Shown here piece after piece: positions 41,891-50,944 of a DNA stretch of 64,000 nucleotides (position 1 is the first letter of the stretch; every line of letters starts with the position of its first letter). The position numbers were made by a program, and so were the translations under genes. The DNA comes from Rhodanobacter thiooxydans (lineage in GTDB: Bacteria > Pseudomonadota > Gammaproteobacteria > Xanthomonadales > Rhodanobacteraceae). The stretch covers positions 186,001 to 250,000 of the forward strand of contig NZ_CP088923.1 of the NCBI RefSeq assembly GCF_021545845.1. Reading direction: 5' to 3'. The notes under the pieces were generated by a model. It was not told the origin of the DNA and searched no databases. It saw nothing but the letters and a program-made list of their open reading frames with translations.

Positions 41891-43312
41891 CTACGGGCGG
41901 AGGTCAGGCAGCGGGATCACCACCTGTACGCGCAGGCCGCTGCCGTAGGGCGAGTCGAGCAGCTCGATGGCGGCGCCGTGCAGCTGCGCCGCGCGCTGCA
42001 CGATCGACAGGCCCAGCCCGTAGCCGTCGCCGCGGCTGCCGCTTTCACGCTGGAAGCGGGCGAACACGCTGGCGCGGCGCTCCGCCGGAATGCCGGGGCC
42101 GTCGTCGATCACGTCGATCAGCGCGGCGTGTTCGCCACGCTCGATCGACAGCTGCACCTGGCCGCCGGCGGGTACGTGGCGCAGCGCGTTTTCGAGCAGG
42201 TTGCGCAGCAGCGCGGCCAGCGCCGCCTCGTAGCCGTGCACCAGCAGCCGTGGCTCCAGCCGCGCCACGCTCAGCTCGACGCCGCTCTCGGCGATCACCG
42301 GCGCGAGTTCCTCCAGCACGCCCGTCGCCACCGCGGTCAGGTCGACGCGCATGCGCTGGCCCGACGCCGCACCGGCTTCCAGCCGGGCCAGCGCCAGCAG
42401 CTGTTCGACCCGCCGGGCCAGCTCGGCGATGACGTGCTGGGCACTGCCGAGCGCAAGCTCCACCTCGGCCGGGTCGGCGCTGGCCATCGCGTTCTCCAGG
42501 TTGATCATCGCCGAGGCCAGCGGCGTGCGCAGTTCGTGCGCCACGTCGGCGCTGAAGCGGCGCTCGCGCTCCAGCGCATCCTCCAGCCGGGTGAGTTGTT
42601 CGTTCAGTGCCGCCAGCACCGGCTGCAGTTCCAGCGGCGCGTCGCGCAGCAGCACCGGCTCGTGGCTGCCCGGCTCCCGCGACGACAACGCGCGGGTCAG
42701 CGCTTCGAGCGGGCGCAGCCCGCGGCGTATCGCCCAGCCCACCAGCAGGGCCAGTAGCGGCAGCCCGACCAGCAGCGGCAGGCTGTGCTCCAGCCATACC
42801 GCGTGCATGATCTCGTCGCGGCTGTCGTAGCGCTCGCCGGTGCGGATCACCACGCGGCTCGCCGCGTCGTGCAGGGTGAACACGCGCCAGCGGTACGTTC
42901 CCAACCATACGTCCTGGAAATCCGCGTCGCCGGCCTGCGGCGGCGGCATGCCGGCGAGGTTGGCGGTGGCCAGCACCAGGCGGCCGCCGGGTTCGAACAC
43001 CTGGAAGCCGACCTCGGATTCGTAGGTATAGCGTTGCCGCGGCGGGCTGCCGATGAGGCCGGCCTCGATCGGCACCAGCACGCGGTCGGGGTCGCGGTGC
43101 TGCAGCGCCTCCAGGTCGGCCTGTGCGACCAGCACCTGCAGCGTGCGCGCCGACTGCGCCAGCCGGCCGTCGGAGAGTTCGCCCACTTCGCGGGCGGTGC
43201 GCTTGAAGCTGAGCACGCCCAGCGGCAGCAGCACCGCGGCCAGCACCACGATGACCAGCCAGCGCAGCCGGCCGTGCAGGCTCGCCGACTTCAGCGGGTT
43301 CGCCCACTTCAT
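41891..43312 (-). CDS. Sensor histidine kinase (QseC/PmrB-like)
   Basis: A 473-residue inner-membrane kinase. TM1 is LRWLVIVVLAAVLLPLGVLS and TM2 is SLPLLVGLPLLALLVGWAI, with a sensor domain of about 140 residues between them. The HisKA box is RRFSADVAHELRTPLASAM, with the phospho-accepting His. The N box is LLRNLLENALRHVP, G1 is VIDDGPGIPAERR, and G2 is GDGYGLGLSIVQRAA. The ATG at 43312 overlaps the stop of the response regulator by four bases, so the pair is translationally coupled. The sensor resembles the QseC class; the stimulus is unknown. Confidence 0.9.
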   Translation of the reverse strand: MKWANPLKSASLHGRLRWLVIVVLAAVLLPLGVLSFKRTAREVGELSDGRLAQSARTLQVLVAQADLEALQHRDPDRVLVPIEAGLIGSPPRQRYTYESEVGFQVFEPGGRLVLATANLAGMPPPQAGDADFQDVWLGTYRWRVFTLHDAASRVVIRTGERYDSRDEIMHAVWLEHSLPLLVGLPLLALLVGWAIRRGLRPLEALTRALSSREPGSHEPVLLRDAPLELQPVLAALNEQLTRLEDALERERRFSADVAHELRTPLASAMINLENAMASADPAEVELALGSAQHVIAELARRVEQLLALARLEAGAASGQRMRVDLTAVATGVLEELAPVIAESGVELSVARLEPRLLVHGYEAALAALLRNLLENALRHVPAGGQVQLSIERGEHAALIDVIDDGPGIPAERRASVFARFQRESGSRGDGYGLGLSIVQRAAQLHGAAIELLDSPYGSGLRVQVVIPLPDLRP

Positions 43313-43974
43313 TGCGGCTCCCGCGGGATCATGTAGCCGAAGCCGCGCACGGTCTGGATGGTGTCGAAGCTCAGCTTGCGGCGCAGCGTGTGCACCAGCA
43401 CCTCCAGCGCGCTGGAGCCGACCATGTTGTCCAGTCCGTACAGCGAGTTCTCCAGGTTCTCGCGGCGCACCAGCCGGCCGGCGCGTTCCATCAGGATCTG
43501 CAGCAGGGCGAATTCGCGCTTGGTCAGCTCGACCCGCTCGCCGCGGAAGCTCACCTCGGAGGTGCCGAGGTCCAGGCTCAGCGCACCGGCCTCGATGCGG
43601 TTCGCCGCCAGGCCCTGCGCGCGGCGGGTCAGCGAGCGGATGCGCGCGGCCAGCTCGTCCACGTGGAACGGTTTCACCAGGTAGTCGTCGGCGCCGGCAT
43701 CGAGGCCGCGCACGCGGTCGTCCAGCCCGTCGCGCGCGGTCATCACGATCACCGGGGTCCTGATGTGCATACGGCGGGTCTCGACCAGCACGTCGAGCCC
43801 GTCCTTGCCGGGCAGGCCGAGGTCGAGCAGCACCAGGTCGGCGGTCTGGTCGCGCAGCGCCAGCAGCGCCTCGCGGCCGTCGCGCAGCCAGCTGACCGTA
43901 TAGGCGAGGCGTTCCAGCGCGCGCTGGATCGCCGCGCCGAGCTGGGGGTCGTCTTCCACCAGGATGATGTGCAC
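43309..43974 (-). CDS. OmpR-family response regulator (QseB/PmrA-like)
   Basis: A 221-residue regulator. The receiver has the acidic pair in HIILVEDDPQLG, the phospho-accepting Asp in LVLLDLGLPGKDG, the Thr in VIVMTARDG and the Lys in DYLVKPF. The C-terminal winged helix ends TIQTVRGFGYMIPREP. The GTG at 43974 is preferred because AAGGAG lies 7 bases before it and the protein then starts MHIILVED, as in relatives; a GTG six codons earlier gives a longer form without that spacing. It precedes the kinase gene and is divergent from the Mrp operon. Whether it controls that operon is open. Confidence 0.9.
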   Translation of the reverse strand: MHIILVEDDPQLGAAIQRALERLAYTVSWLRDGREALLALRDQTADLVLLDLGLPGKDGLDVLVETRRMHIRTPVIVMTARDGLDDRVRGLDAGADDYLVKPFHVDELAARIRSLTRRAQGLAANRIEAGALSLDLGTSEVSFRGERVELTKREFALLQILMERAGRLVRRENLENSLYGLDNMVGSSALEVLVHTLRRKLSFDTIQTVRGFGYMIPREPQ

Positions 43975-44066
43975 CGACAGGCTCCTTCGCACGGCCCGAG
44001 AGCCGCCGGCCGATTATCCGGCGATCGGCTTGCAAAGTGCTGAGATCGCGGGCCGGCACGGCGGAT

Positions 44067-44096
44067 TTGCCCGCCACTCGGCCCGGCCTATAGAAT
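44067..44096 (+). promoter_or_regulatory. Probable promoter of the mrp operon
   Basis: A TTGCCC-like -35 at 44067-44072 is followed after 16-18 bases by TATAGAAT (44089-44096). Transcription would start near 44102, leaving a leader of about 170 nt before the first mrp codon. Confidence 0.5.
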
Positions 44097-44194
44097 CGGG
44101 CGAAGCGACGTGGAGTCATTCGGGCTGCCGCAACGGCGGCCCGCGATACCGCGACTTGCAGGCGTTCCATCCGCTGAAGTGCGCGGACGCTCAT

Positions 44195-44226
44195 GAAAAG
44201 GCCAGGGTGCGATGCCCCGGCTTTTC
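44195..44226 (+). promoter_or_regulatory. Terminator-like hairpin in the mrp leader
   Basis: GAAAAG, CC and GGG (44195-44207) pair with CCC, GG and CTTTTC (44216-44226) around an 8-base loop, with two one-base bulges. The stem ends in T-rich sequence, as in an attenuator. It lies between the promoter and mrpA. Whether an alternative fold exists was not tested. Confidence 0.35.
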
Positions 44227-44271
44227 TGCCGGAGACACCACCGACAATCTTTCGAGCGAGCACCGCGACTG

Positions 44272-47166
44272 ATGCCTGACGCCATCCTGCCAAGCACCAT
44301 CCTCGCCCTGCCGTTCGTCGCCGCGCTGTGGCTGTTGCGCCCGCGCGGCCGCCGCGTGGCGGTGTGGCTGATGACCGCCACTGCGCTGCTCGGCCTGCTG
44401 CTATCGCTGTGGCTGTACCCGGCCATCGCCGGCGGCGACGCCTTGCGCCAGGTGATTGCGTGGGCGCCCGGGCTGGGCCTGGACCTGGTGCTGCGGGTGG
44501 ATGGCTTCGCCTGGCTGTTCATGCTGCTGATCTGCGGCATCGGCGCGCTGGTGGGCATCTACGCCCGCTACTACATGCCGGCGGACGATCCGCTCGCGCA
44601 CTTCTACGCGCTGCTGCTGGCCTTCATGGGTTCAATGCTGGGCATCGTGATGTCCGGCAACGTGGTGCAGCTGGTGTTCTTCTGGGAACTGACCAGCCTG
44701 TTCTCGTTCCTGCTGATCGGCTACTGGCACCACGGCGCCTCGGCGCGCGACGGCGCGCGGATGGCGCTGATCGTCACTTCCGGCGGCGGCCTGTGCCTGT
44801 TCGCCGGCGTGCTGCTGCTGGGTCATATCGCGGGCAGTTACGACCTCGACACGATCCTCGCCGCGGGCGATGCGGTGCGCACGCATGCGCTGTACCTGCC
44901 CACGCTGCTGCTGATCCTGCTCGGCGCGTTCACCAAGAGCGCGCAGTTCCCGTTCCATTTCTGGCTGCCGCAGGCGATGTCGGCGCCCACGCCGGTATCG
45001 GCCTACCTGCATTCGGCCACCATGGTGAAGGCCGGCGTGTTCCTGCTGGTGCGCTTCTGGCCGGTGCTGGGCGGCACCGACGCGTGGTTCTGGATCGTCG
45101 GCGGCACCGGCCTGGTCACGCTGGTGCTGGGTGCGTACGCGGCGATGTTCGAGCAGGACCTGAAAGGCGTGCTGGCCTATTCGACGATCAGCCACCTCGG
45201 CCTGATCACCATGCTGGTCGGCCTGGGCAGCGCGCTGGGCGTGGTCGCCGCGATCTTCCACATCGTCAACCACGCCACCTTCAAGGCCTCGCTGTTCATG
45301 GCCGCCGGCGCGGTCGATCACGAGGCCGGCACGCGCGACCTGCGCAAGCTCGGCGGGTTGCGCCGCTTCATGCCGGTCACTGCGACGCTGGCGCTGATCG
45401 CCGGTGCGGCGATGGCCGGGGTGCCGCTGCTGAACGGTTTCCTGTCGAAGGAGATGTTCTTCGCCGAGACGCTGGCCGCGCGCCAGGGGCCGCTGCTCAA
45501 CGCGATTTCGGTGGTGCTCGCGGTGGCCGCCAGCGCGTTCGGCGTGACCTATTCGATCCGTTTCGTGCGTGGCGTGTTCTTCGGCCGCGTACCCGCCAGC
45601 TTGCCGCGGGAGCCGCACGAGCCGCCGCTGTGGATGCGCGTGCCGATCGGCCTGCTGGCGCTGGCCTGCCTGCTGGTGGGCATGCTGCCGGCGCGGGTGA
45701 TCGGCCCGTCGCTGCGCGCGGCGGCCAGCGCGGTGCTGGGCGCCGGCCAGCTGCCGGAGTACAGCCTGGCGGTGTGGCATGGCGTGACCACGCCGCTGCT
45801 GATGAGCGTGCTCGCATTCGTCGCCGGCTGCCTGCTGTTCGTCAGCCTGCGCCGGCGCTTCGCCGCGCTGGAGACGGCGCCGCTGACCGGGCGATTCAGC
45901 GGCAAGCGCATCTTCGAGCGGGTGATGGCGGTGGTCGCGGCGGACCTGCCGCAGCGGATCGAGCGCCGCTACCCGAGCCGCCGGCTGCAGCCGCAGCTGC
46001 TGCTGATCGTGCTGCTGGCACTGGTCGCCGGCACGCTGGCGGCCACCAGCGCGCCGTTCGGCTTCCAGCCGCGCTGGTCCAGCGTGGACCCGGCGTTCGC
46101 CTTGCTGTGGCTGCTCGGCGCGGCCTGCGCGATCGGCGCGGCAAGCCAGGCCAAGTTCCACCGCCTCGCCGCGCTGGTGCTCACCGGCGGTGCGGGGCTG
46201 GTGTCGTGCGTGAGCTTCGTGTGGCTGTCGGCGCCGGACCTGGCGGCGACCCAGCTGCTGGTCGAGGTGGTCACCACCATCCTGATCCTGCTTGGCCTGC
46301 GCTGGCTGCCCAAGCGCATCGAGGGGCTGGCGGCGGAGAGCCGCACGCACCGCTTCCGGCGCCGCCGCGACATGGTCATCGCAACGGCGGTGGGCCTGGG
46401 CGTGGCCAGCCTGGCGTATGCGGCGATGATGCATCCGGTGGCCGACTCGATCTCGCGCTTCTTCCTCGAACGGGCGTACGCCGAAGGCGGCGGCCACAAC
46501 GTGGTCAACGTGATCCTGGTTGATTTCCGCGGCTTCGACACGCTGGGCGAGATCAGCGTGCTGGCGATCGTGGCGCTGACCGTGTTCGCCCTGCTGCGCC
46601 GCTTCCGCCCCGCCGCCGAAAGCATCAACGCGCCGGCGCAGCAGCGCCTGCAGACGGCGCTGGGGGCGAGCGGACCCGGTCGCGCCGCGGATCATTCGCT
46701 GACCGACTACCTGATGATCCCCGGCCTGATCATCCAGCTGATGTCGCCGGTAATCGTGCTGTTCGGCCTGCACCTGTTCCTGCGTGGGCACGACCTGCCG
46801 GGCGGTGGCTTCGTGGCCGGCATCACCGTGTCGGTGGCGCTGATCCTTTTGTACATGGCGCGCGGCGCGCGCTGGGTGGAGGCGCATCTGCGCGTGCTGC
46901 CGGTGCGCTGGATCGGGCTGGGCCTGCTGCTGGCGGCCGGCACCGGGCTGGGCTCGCTGGCGTTTGGCCGTCCATTCCTCACCTCGTATTTCCGCCACGT
47001 CGAGCTGCTGGTGCTGGGCGAGCTGCCGCTGGCCTCGGCGGTGCTGTTCGACCTGGGCGTGTTCGTGGTGGTGGTGGGCGCCACCACGCTGATGCTGATC
47101 GCGCTGGCGCACCAGTCGCTGCGTCGCCCGCGCCAGCCGGCGGCTCCGGCGGAAGGGGAGGGCTGA
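44272..47166 (+). CDS. mrpA: Mrp cation/proton antiporter subunit A with fused subunit B
   Basis: A 964-residue polytopic inner-membrane protein. The N-terminal two-thirds is the NuoL/ND5-like proton-conducting domain (FFWELTSLFSFLLIGYW, FPFHFWLPQAMSAPTPVSAY, EQDLKGVLAYSTISHLGLI). The C-terminal 150 residues (DYLMIPGLIIQLMSPVIVLF ... LPGGGFVAGITVSVALILLY) are the MrpB domain, so no separate mrpB exists. This is the group 2 arrangement. The complex exchanges Na+ or other monovalent cations for protons and supports salt and alkali tolerance. The ATG at 44272 is taken because the first membrane helix follows directly; the ribosome binding site is weak. Confidence 0.93.
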   Translation: MPDAILPSTILALPFVAALWLLRPRGRRVAVWLMTATALLGLLLSLWLYPAIAGGDALRQVIAWAPGLGLDLVLRVDGFAWLFMLLICGIGALVGIYARYYMPADDPLAHFYALLLAFMGSMLGIVMSGNVVQLVFFWELTSLFSFLLIGYWHHGASARDGARMALIVTSGGGLCLFAGVLLLGHIAGSYDLDTILAAGDAVRTHALYLPTLLLILLGAFTKSAQFPFHFWLPQAMSAPTPVSAYLHSATMVKAGVFLLVRFWPVLGGTDAWFWIVGGTGLVTLVLGAYAAMFEQDLKGVLAYSTISHLGLITMLVGLGSALGVVAAIFHIVNHATFKASLFMAAGAVDHEAGTRDLRKLGGLRRFMPVTATLALIAGAAMAGVPLLNGFLSKEMFFAETLAARQGPLLNAISVVLAVAASAFGVTYSIRFVRGVFFGRVPASLPREPHEPPLWMRVPIGLLALACLLVGMLPARVIGPSLRAAASAVLGAGQLPEYSLAVWHGVTTPLLMSVLAFVAGCLLFVSLRRRFAALETAPLTGRFSGKRIFERVMAVVAADLPQRIERRYPSRRLQPQLLLIVLLALVAGTLAATSAPFGFQPRWSSVDPAFALLWLLGAACAIGAASQAKFHRLAALVLTGGAGLVSCVSFVWLSAPDLAATQLLVEVVTTILILLGLRWLPKRIEGLAAESRTHRFRRRRDMVIATAVGLGVASLAYAAMMHPVADSISRFFLERAYAEGGGHNVVNVILVDFRGFDTLGEISVLAIVALTVFALLRRFRPAAESINAPAQQRLQTALGASGPGRAADHSLTDYLMIPGLIIQLMSPVIVLFGLHLFLRGHDLPGGGFVAGITVSVALILLYMARGARWVEAHLRVLPVRWIGLGLLLAAGTGLGSLAFGRPFLTSYFRHVELLVLGELPLASAVLFDLGVFVVVVGATTLMLIALAHQSLRRPRQPAAPAEGEG

Positions 47167-47507
47167 TGGAACTGGTGCTTGCCGCTTCGATCGGAATACT
47201 TGCCGCCTCCGGCGTGTGGTTGCTGCTGCGTCCGCGCACGTTCCAGGTGATCATCGGACTGACCCTGATCTCCTACGCCGTTAACCTGTTCATCTTCTCC
47301 ATCGGCGGTTTGCGCACCGGCGCCGATCCGGTGCTGCGCGACGCGGCCGGCGACATTGCACAGTACGCGGACCCGTTGCCGCAGGCGCTGGTGCTCACCG
47401 CGATCGTCATTGGTTTTGCCACCACCGCGCTGTTCCTGGTGGTGCTGCTGACCTCGCGCGGGCTGACCGGCAACGACCACGTCGACGGCGAGGACGGCAG
47501 CGCATGA
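47166..47507 (+). CDS. mrpC: Mrp antiporter subunit C (NuoK-like)
   Basis: A 113-residue protein with three membrane helices: VLAASIGILAASGVWLLL, FQVIIGLTLISYAVNLFIF with GG, and LTAIVIGFATTALFLVVLL. It shares one base with the mrpA stop (TGATG). The conserved ALVLTAIVIGFA stretch identifies it. Confidence 0.93.
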   Translation: MELVLAASIGILAASGVWLLLRPRTFQVIIGLTLISYAVNLFIFSIGGLRTGADPVLRDAAGDIAQYADPLPQALVLTAIVIGFATTALFLVVLLTSRGLTGNDHVDGEDGSA

Positions 47508-49099
47508 ACCATCTGGTGATCGCGCCCATCGTCACGCCGCTGCTGATCGCCGCGCTGCAGCTGCTGGTGGGCGAGAAGCACCGGCGCACGGTGCTGGCGC
47601 TCAGCGTCGCCTCGTGCAGCGCGCTGGTGCTGCTGGCCGCGGCGCTGATGCATGCGGTGGCTGGTGAAGGTGCGCTGGCCGCGGTGTACCGCATCGGCGA
47701 CTGGCCGGCGCGCTTCGGCATCGTGCTGGTGGCCGACCGGTTGTCGGCGCTGATGGTGCTGCTGAACGGCGTGCTGGCGCTGGCGCTGCTGCCGTACGCG
47801 CTGGGCCGCTGGCAGCATCGCGGCGGCCACTTCCAGCCGCTGCTGCAGTTCCTGCTGATGGGCCTGAACGGCGCCTTCCTCACCGGCGACCTGTTCAACC
47901 TGTTCGTGTTCTTCGAGGTGCTGCTGGCGGCGTCCTACGGCCTCGCCCTGCACGGCTCGGGCGCGCGGCGGGTCAGTGCGGGGCTGCACTACATCGCGGT
48001 GAACCTGACCGCCTCGATGCTGTTCCTGCTCGGCGTCAGCCTGATCTTCGGCGTTACCGGCACGCTGAACATGGCCGCGCTGGCCGAGCTGATCCCGCAC
48101 GTGCCCGAGCGCACCCGCGCGCTGCTGCACGCGGGCGCGGCGCTGCTCGGCGTGGCGTTCCTGATCAAGACCGCGATGTGGCCGCTGGGCTTCTGGCTGC
48201 CGCGCACCTATGCGGCGGCGTCGCCGGCGGTGGCGGCGATGTTTGCGCTGATGACCAAGGTCGGCATCTACGTGCTGCTGAGGCTCGGCCTGCTGCTGTT
48301 CGGCGATGGCGCCGGTCCGGCGTCGGCCCACTTCGGCAGCGGCTGGATGCTGTGGGGCGGCGTGGCCACCGTGGTTGCCGGCACCGTCGGCATGCTCGGC
48401 GCGCGCGACCTGGCCAAGCTGGCCGGCTACAACGTGCTGCTCTCCTCCGGCACCCTGCTCGGCGCGATCGGCCTGCAGCAGCCGGCGGTGACCACCGGCG
48501 CGCTGGCCTACCTGGTGGTCTCCACGCTGGCGATCGCCGCGTTCTTCCTGCTCGCCGGCCTGCTCGCCTCCGACGGCGACGACGACACCGACGACACGCT
48601 GAGCCTGGAACCGTACGAGCAGCCGGGCGAACCCGCCACCAACGAAAGCCTGTACGCGCAGGAGGACGAGAGCCGGGTGGTGATCTCCGCGCCGATCGCC
48701 ATGCTCGGCGCCAGCTTCCTCGCCTGCGCGCTGCTGCTGGCCGGGCTGCCGCCGCTGTCGGGTTTCCTCGCCAAGCTGGCCATGCTGACGCCGATGCTGG
48801 AAGCCGGCGCGCGGCCTGGCGCGGGGCTGCTGTTCGCGCTGATCATTGTGGCCGGCTTCTGCACGGTGATCGCGCTGTGCCGCGCCGGCATCCAGATTTT
48901 CTGGGTCGAGCCGGAGCGGATCTTCCCGAAGGTAAGGCTGGTGGAGAGCGCCTCCATCGCGGTGCTGCTCGGCCTGTGCCTGCTGCTGACCGTGCTGGTC
49001 GAGACGCCGCTGCGCTACCTGCGCGACACCGCCGGTCAGCTGCATGCGCCGGCCGGCTACATCCACGCAGTGCTGCCGCCGGCGCAGGTGCCGCCATGA
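47504..49099 (+). CDS. mrpD: Mrp antiporter subunit D (NuoM/N-like)
   Basis: A 531-residue proton-channel subunit with about fourteen helices. Signatures are LFNLFVFFEVLLAASYGLAL, LIKTAMWPLGFWLPRTYAAA (with the key Lys) and SGFLAKLAML. An acidic, low-complexity stretch (DGDDDTDDTLSLEPYEQ to QEDES, about residues 350-385) lies between two late helices; it is longer than in the subunits I know. ATGA overlap with mrpC. Confidence 0.93.
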   Translation: MNHLVIAPIVTPLLIAALQLLVGEKHRRTVLALSVASCSALVLLAAALMHAVAGEGALAAVYRIGDWPARFGIVLVADRLSALMVLLNGVLALALLPYALGRWQHRGGHFQPLLQFLLMGLNGAFLTGDLFNLFVFFEVLLAASYGLALHGSGARRVSAGLHYIAVNLTASMLFLLGVSLIFGVTGTLNMAALAELIPHVPERTRALLHAGAALLGVAFLIKTAMWPLGFWLPRTYAAASPAVAAMFALMTKVGIYVLLRLGLLLFGDGAGPASAHFGSGWMLWGGVATVVAGTVGMLGARDLAKLAGYNVLLSSGTLLGAIGLQQPAVTTGALAYLVVSTLAIAAFFLLAGLLASDGDDDTDDTLSLEPYEQPGEPATNESLYAQEDESRVVISAPIAMLGASFLACALLLAGLPPLSGFLAKLAMLTPMLEAGARPGAGLLFALIIVAGFCTVIALCRAGIQIFWVEPERIFPKVRLVESASIAVLLGLCLLLTVLVETPLRYLRDTAGQLHAPAGYIHAVLPPAQVPP

Positions 49100-49584
49100 T
49101 CCGCCGCTGGCTGCCGTACCCGATCCTGTCCGCGCTGCTGCTGCTGATCTGGCTGCTGCTGAGCCAGAGCGTCGCGCCCGGCACGATCCTGCTCGGCGCG
49201 CTGCTGGGCATCGCGCTGGGGAAGATGTTCGGCCTGCTGCGTCCGCCGAAGGCGCAGCTGCGCAACTACCCGCTGCTCGGCGGGCTGTTCCTGCGCGTGG
49301 TGCTGGACATCTTCCGCTCGAACCTGGCGGTGGGCCGGCTGATCCTGCGTCGCGACCGCCGCGCGCGCTCCGGCTTCGTGGCGATCCCGCTGCAGCTCAC
49401 CGACCGCTACGGCCTCGCCGTGCTGGCATGCATCATCACCTCCACGCCGGGCACCATCTGGGTCAGCTACGACCCGAGCGCGAACATCCTGCTGATCCAT
49501 GTACTGGACCTGGTCGACGAGGCGGGCTGGATCGACACCATCAAGCAGCGCTACGAACGCCCCCTGCTGGAGATCTTCCAATGA
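49096..49584 (+). CDS. mrpE: Mrp antiporter subunit E
   Basis: A 162-residue subunit with an N-terminal membrane pair (YPILSALLLLIWLLLSQSV and GTILLGALLGIALGKMFGLL). The conserved cytosolic end contains LACIITSTPGTIWVSYD and HVLDLVDEAGWIDTIKQRYE. ATGA overlap with mrpD. Confidence 0.93.
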   Translation: MIRRWLPYPILSALLLLIWLLLSQSVAPGTILLGALLGIALGKMFGLLRPPKAQLRNYPLLGGLFLRVVLDIFRSNLAVGRLILRRDRRARSGFVAIPLQLTDRYGLAVLACIITSTPGTIWVSYDPSANILLIHVLDLVDEAGWIDTIKQRYERPLLEIFQ

Positions 49585-49862
49585 GCCACGGCCTGCTCAC
49601 CGCCGCCGTCATCGCCGCGCAGATCCTGCTGCTGCTGGCGATGAGCTTCTCGATCATCCGCATGGTGCGCGGCCCGCGCGCGCAGGACCGCGTGCTGGCG
49701 CTGGACGCGCTGTACGTCAACGCGATGCTGCTGCTGCTCACCATCGGCATCCGCAGCGGCAGCCTGCTCTACGTCGAGGCCGGGCTGATCATCGCGCTGC
49801 TCGGTTTCGCCAGCACGGTGGCACTGTCGAAATTCCTGATGCGTGGGCAGGTGATCGAATGA
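49581..49862 (+). CDS. mrpF: Mrp antiporter subunit F
   Basis: A 93-residue three-helix subunit. The conserved MVRGPRAQDRVLALDAL segment with the membrane Asp is present. Start and stop overlap both neighbours by four bases. Confidence 0.93.
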   Translation: MSHGLLTAAVIAAQILLLLAMSFSIIRMVRGPRAQDRVLALDALYVNAMLLLLTIGIRSGSLLYVEAGLIIALLGFASTVALSKFLMRGQVIE

Positions 49863-50212
49863 GCCATCTCGACGCGCTGCCGCCGTGGGCGGCGATCCTG
49901 GTCGCCGTATTCGTCATACTGGGCGCGCTGTTCGCCTTCGTCGGCTCGCTCGGCCTGCTGCGCCTGAAGAACTTCTACCAGCGCGTGCACGCGCCGACCC
50001 TGGGCACCACGCTGGGCACGTTCTTCATGCTGGCCGGCTCGATCACCTGCTTCTCGGTGCTGCACGGCCGGCCGATCTTCTACGAGATCCTGATCGGCGT
50101 GTTTCTCACCCTGACCACCCCGATCACCCTGATGCTGCTGGTACGCGCCGCGCTGTACCGCGACCGTGAGGAAGGCTCGGCGGACGTGCCGCAGGCGCAG
50201 CTGCACGAATAG
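49859..50212 (+). CDS. mrpG: Mrp antiporter subunit G
   Basis: A 117-residue three-helix subunit with the family text GSLGLLRLKNFYQRVHAPTL and GVFLTLTTPITLMLLVRAAL. It is the last gene of the operon. No clear hairpin with a T-run follows it. Confidence 0.93.
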   Translation: MSHLDALPPWAAILVAVFVILGALFAFVGSLGLLRLKNFYQRVHAPTLGTTLGTFFMLAGSITCFSVLHGRPIFYEILIGVFLTLTTPITLMLLVRAALYRDREEGSADVPQAQLHE

Positions 50213-50363
50213 CCAGGGTCAGGATGGATGGCATCCGTCCTTGACCGGCCTGGCCACCTCATGCCGTTGAGTCGGCCTGTAGTCAGCAGGGAAGCCCGTT
50301 CGTCCTGAGCGCGGTGCAGCGAAGTCGATGAACCATGCCAGTCGCTGCGGTTTATGCGACGAC

Positions 50364-50561
50364 TCAAGAGTCGCCGGCTTCCGCCTCCGGGCCTTTCGCG
50401 ACATCCAACTGCTCGCGGCTGCGCCAACCCCTGTGCCAGGCGAGAGCCATCGCGGAGCCATGCTCGTAAGGGCATTTTTCTCGCGATTCGCCGCAATCGC
50501 GCGCGTAATGGCCTTCGATCCAGGCCTGCAGCGGATACCGCATCCCGTTTTCCTTGACCAT
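50364..50561 (-). CDS. RMF/CrpP-like small protein, copy 1
   Basis: A 65-residue protein starting MVKENGMRYPLQAWIEGHYA. The pattern AWIEGHYARDCG...CPYEHGSAMALAWHRGWR resembles the ribosome modulation factor and CrpP group (an I/Y-x-G helix, a CPY turn, then a W-x-x-GW helix). The ATG follows GAGGA at 8 bases. An inverted second copy lies at 58024-58218, and both share the same upstream leader with a terminator. If the likeness is real, it would bind ribosomes in slow growth; this is inference from a short pattern. Confidence 0.65.
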   Translation of the reverse strand: MVKENGMRYPLQAWIEGHYARDCGESREKCPYEHGSAMALAWHRGWRSREQLDVAKGPEAEAGDS

Positions 50562-50745
50562 GCTGGCGTCCTCGGTGGGCGTCGTGAAAGTCTGGGTGAG
50601 GTCGGCAGAGCGAAGTTTCAAGCATGAAAAAGCCCGCCAGAGCGGGCTTGGATCCATCTGCGCCGGGGGATGGCCGGGACGGTCGCCTCACGGCGGTAGG
50701 TTAGCGACACAGGGTGAAGCTGTTCACAGCTTTTCATTTCACGAC
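50562..50745 (-). ncRNA. Conserved leader or small RNA of the RMF-like gene, copy 1
   Basis: Read on the minus strand, the stretch starts GGTCGTGAAATGAAAA, passes the small hairpin GTGAA-CAGC-TTCAC, and reaches a perfect terminator (AAGCCCGC, loop, GCGGGCTTTTT at 50649-50627) about 65 bases before the start codon. The same order is conserved in copy 2 at 57842-58023. A full terminator inside a 5' region suggests either a separate small RNA of about 100-120 nt or attenuation of the gene. Confidence 0.5.
50627..50649 (-). terminator. Terminator in the leader, copy 1
   Basis: On the minus strand the 8-bp stem AAGCCCGC/GCGGGCTT with a 4-base loop is followed by three more T residues. It would end a short transcript before the RMF-like gene is reached. 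Confidence 0.75.
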
Positions 50746-50944
50746 CAAGTAAGTCGTGATGTCCATCACACTTCGGGCAGCGCGACGGGCGTGATCCACG
50801 AGGCGGTTACGGCTCGCCGGCTGTGGCGCGAACGTGCCGCCATCCGAGCCCGTCTTGGGCGCATGTGCGCAGACGAACAGAGTTTGCGGGTGATGGCTAG
50901 GAAAGTTTGCTCGCATAGCTCAGACGCATGGCGGCGGTGCCGTA

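Noticed and set aside
44632..47112. 826-codon open frame antisense to mrpA
   Set aside because: Same shadow effect; mrpA is unambiguous.
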